DNA of 64,000 bases from Stappia indica (lineage in GTDB: Bacteria > Pseudomonadota > Alphaproteobacteria > Rhizobiales > Stappiaceae): assembly GCF_009789575.1 (NCBI RefSeq), contig NZ_CP046908.1, positions 1,426,001 to 1,490,000 of the forward strand, written 5' to 3'. Of the stretch, positions 62,409-64,000 are shown one piece after another. The notes beneath the pieces are model-generated. The model was given only the letters and a program-made list of their open reading frames with translations. It was not told where the DNA came from and made no database searches. A program made the position numbers and the translations under genes. Each line of letters opens with the position of its first letter. Position 1 is the stretch's first letter.

Positions 62409-63977
62409 TTACGCCGGGCTTTCGAACAGCTTGCGCAGCTCCGCCTTCAGCACCTTGCCCATCGGGTTCTTCGGCAGCTCGTCGAGGATGCGCCAGTGGC
62501 GCGGGCATTCGTAGTCGGCGAGCTTTTCCCCGCATAGTGCCCGCAGCGCCTCGACATCGACCTCGCTCCCTTCCGCCGGCACGATGCAGGCGGCGACGTC
62601 CTCGCCGAGCGAGCGGTGCGGCACGGCAACCACCGCCGCCTCCTTCACTGACGGGCTGGAATAGAGCACCTCCTCGACCGCGATCGAGGCGATCTTCAGC
62701 CCGCCGCGATTGATGATGTCCTTCAAACGGTCGGTGAAGAACAGGAAGCCGTCCGCGTCGAGATAGCCGACGTCGCCGGTGCGGATGCCGCCGAGGTCGA
62801 AGGCCTTCGCGGTGCCGTCCGGATTGCGGAAATATCCCGCGGCGACCGCCGGCCCGCGAATGACGATCTCTCCCCGCTCGCCGCTCGCCAGTTCCCTGCC
62901 AGCCTCGTCGACAATGGCGATGCCGCAATGGGGCATCGCCCGGCCGACCGAGCCGAACTTCGCGAAGGTCTCGTCCGGCAAAAGCACCGTTCCGTTCGGC
63001 CCGCTTTCGGTCATGCCGTAGATCTGCACCTGCTCCACATGCGGCCAGCGGCGCGCCAGCTTCTCCGCCACCTCGCGCGGCATCGCCGAGCCGCCATAGC
63101 CGATGCGCCGCAGCGAGGAGACGTCGTAGTCTCCCTTGGCGACCTCCTCGATCATGAAATGCACGACCGACGGGACCCCGTGATAGAAGCTCGAGCGCTC
63201 CCGAGCGATCAGGTTGAGCCGGCCCGCATTGTCCAGCACTCCCTCGAAGACGAGCCCCGCACCGCTGACCCAGGCCGACGAGCAGCCGAGATTGAGCCCG
63301 GACGAGGTGAAGAACGGCCAGCCGCCCTGGTAGAGATCGCCCGGCCTCAGGCCCAGCGCTTCGGAGCTGCATATGCCGGAAGCGATGGTCGTGCGATGCG
63401 TGTGCATCACCGCCTTCGACTTTGCCGTCGTACCGGAGGTGAACAGCAGCGAGGCGAGCGTATCCGGGTCTTGCGGGGCCGCCGGCGCCTTCTCCTGCAG
63501 ATGGTCCTCGGGCCGCGGCCAGGGCGCGGCGTTCCCCTCGCCCGCACCGTCTCCGTCGACGACGAGCAGCAGCGCCCGCCCGTGGGCGGCCCGCATCCGC
63601 GGCATGTCGCCCGCGCGGCAGACGATGGCGACCGGATCGACCAGCTCCATCGCATGCTCGATCTCGCCGGCCGAATAGCGGGTGTTCAGCGGAGCGATGG
63701 TCGCGCCCAGGCGAAACAGGCCGAGCGCCGTCAGGATCGCCTCAAGCCCGGCATCGTTGTCGAGGAAGACGGCGACCCGCTCGCCGGCGGCGATGCCGCG
63801 CGCGCTCAGGCCGGCCGCGACGGCCTCCATGTGCCCGACCAGCTGGGCATAGCCCAGCCGCTCGCGATGGCCCGCGACCGAGCGCGCCGATAGCGCGATA
63901 GCCGTCGGCCGTTCGCGGGCGTGCCACTCCAGGAGGGCCGGCACCGTCATTTCGAGAAGCTTGTCTGGTTTGCGCAT
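62409..63977 (-). CDS. AMP-forming acyl-CoA synthetase / ligase
   Basis: A 522-residue member of the ANL superfamily, full-length. The ATP-binding P-loop is TLASLLFTSGTTAKSKAVMH (about residues 172-191), the YGMTESG motif follows near 318-324, the hinge FFTDRLKDIINRGGLKI lies near 418-434 and the catalytic lysine is in LPKNPMGKVLKAELR near 502-516. It activates a carboxylic acid to its acyl-CoA. The substrate could be a fatty, aromatic or branched acid. It is convergent with the tautomerase gene and co-directional with the transketolase and Liv genes. The start is 23 bp from the window's right edge. Confidence 0.92.
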   Translation of the reverse strand: MRKPDKLLEMTVPALLEWHARERPTAIALSARSVAGHRERLGYAQLVGHMEAVAAGLSARGIAAGERVAVFLDNDAGLEAILTALGLFRLGATIAPLNTRYSAGEIEHAMELVDPVAIVCRAGDMPRMRAAHGRALLLVVDGDGAGEGNAAPWPRPEDHLQEKAPAAPQDPDTLASLLFTSGTTAKSKAVMHTHRTTIASGICSSEALGLRPGDLYQGGWPFFTSSGLNLGCSSAWVSGAGLVFEGVLDNAGRLNLIARERSSFYHGVPSVVHFMIEEVAKGDYDVSSLRRIGYGGSAMPREVAEKLARRWPHVEQVQIYGMTESGPNGTVLLPDETFAKFGSVGRAMPHCGIAIVDEAGRELASGERGEIVIRGPAVAAGYFRNPDGTAKAFDLGGIRTGDVGYLDADGFLFFTDRLKDIINRGGLKIASIAVEEVLYSSPSVKEAAVVAVPHRSLGEDVAACIVPAEGSEVDVEALRALCGEKLADYECPRHWRILDELPKNPMGKVLKAELRKLFESPA

Positions 63978-64000
63978 TCCTGCCTCGTCTGCGGCGACGT

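Overview
The window is high-GC DNA, densely packed with genes on both strands and with strongly GC-biased third positions, which explains the many long open frames antisense to real genes. The gene content points to an alphaproteobacterium of the Hyphomicrobiales/Rhodobacterales type, and I would guess a Stappia/Labrenzia-like marine or soil heterotroph. The pointers are three BA14K-family secreted proteins, two DUF2336 proteins, a DUF2293 protein, a Tim44-domain protein, an ArsR-methyltransferase fusion beside metF-metH, a fused SecDF and DctPQM-type TRAP transport. No rRNA, tRNA, CRISPR array, prophage or complete insertion sequence was recognised.

Layout. (1) 1-8.7 kb is a catabolic locus: a divergent Asp/Glu-racemase-like gene (cut by the window edge), a DadA-like FAD amino-acid oxidoreductase, a TRAP transporter (dctP, dctQ, dctM) and a fused hydantoinase/5-oxoprolinase. 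A 24-bp near-identical element precedes both the oxidoreductase and the oxoprolinase and probably marks co-regulation. (2) 9-19 kb holds a chemoreceptor, a Tim44-like membrane protein, a small secreted protein, an alpha/beta hydrolase, a HugZ-like protein, two tandem BA14K genes, an amidase, a DUF2336 gene and a 27-codon membrane-peptide gene. (3) 19.3-27.6 kb holds a large MscS channel, then the methionine-cycle operon: ArsR-methyltransferase regulator, metF and metH behind a perfect 18-bp palindrome. (4) 27.6-35 kb is housekeeping: second DUF2336, TrmO-like tRNA methyltransferase, acyltransferase, oxyR, DUF2293, MOSC protein, ettA and a small lipoprotein. (5) 35.2-40.3 kb looks like a surface-glycan locus (sulfotransferase, FkbM methyltransferase, three glycosyltransferase-like genes) containing a 128-bp MITE-like element, followed by a third BA14K gene. 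(6) 40.6-47.4 kb holds an Xre/ParS-RES toxin-antitoxin pair, a membrane diguanylate cyclase, an L,D-transpeptidase, and a zinc/cadmium/lead efflux unit (MerR regulator plus P-type ATPase with a textbook 19-bp-spacer operator). (7) 47.4-51.2 kb has a fused secDF preceded by three small putative membrane-protein genes. (8) 51.2-64 kb is a second catabolic region: thiolase, short-chain dehydrogenase, a complete LivFGMHK branched-chain-type ABC transporter, an operon of split transketolase, cupin dioxygenase-like protein and iron-type alcohol dehydrogenase, a small tautomerase and an acyl-CoA synthetase.

How the parts work together. Regions 1 and 8 each pair a solute-binding-protein transporter with enzymes, so both look like import-plus-degradation units: region 1 for a cyclic amide or D-amino acid related to 5-oxoproline, region 8 for an acid activated to a CoA thioester and an aromatic or ketone-type substrate. 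Region 3 recycles S-adenosylhomocysteine/homocysteine. Region 6 combines envelope maintenance, second-messenger signalling, toxin-antitoxin and metal resistance. All functional names come from recognising motifs by eye; no database search was run.
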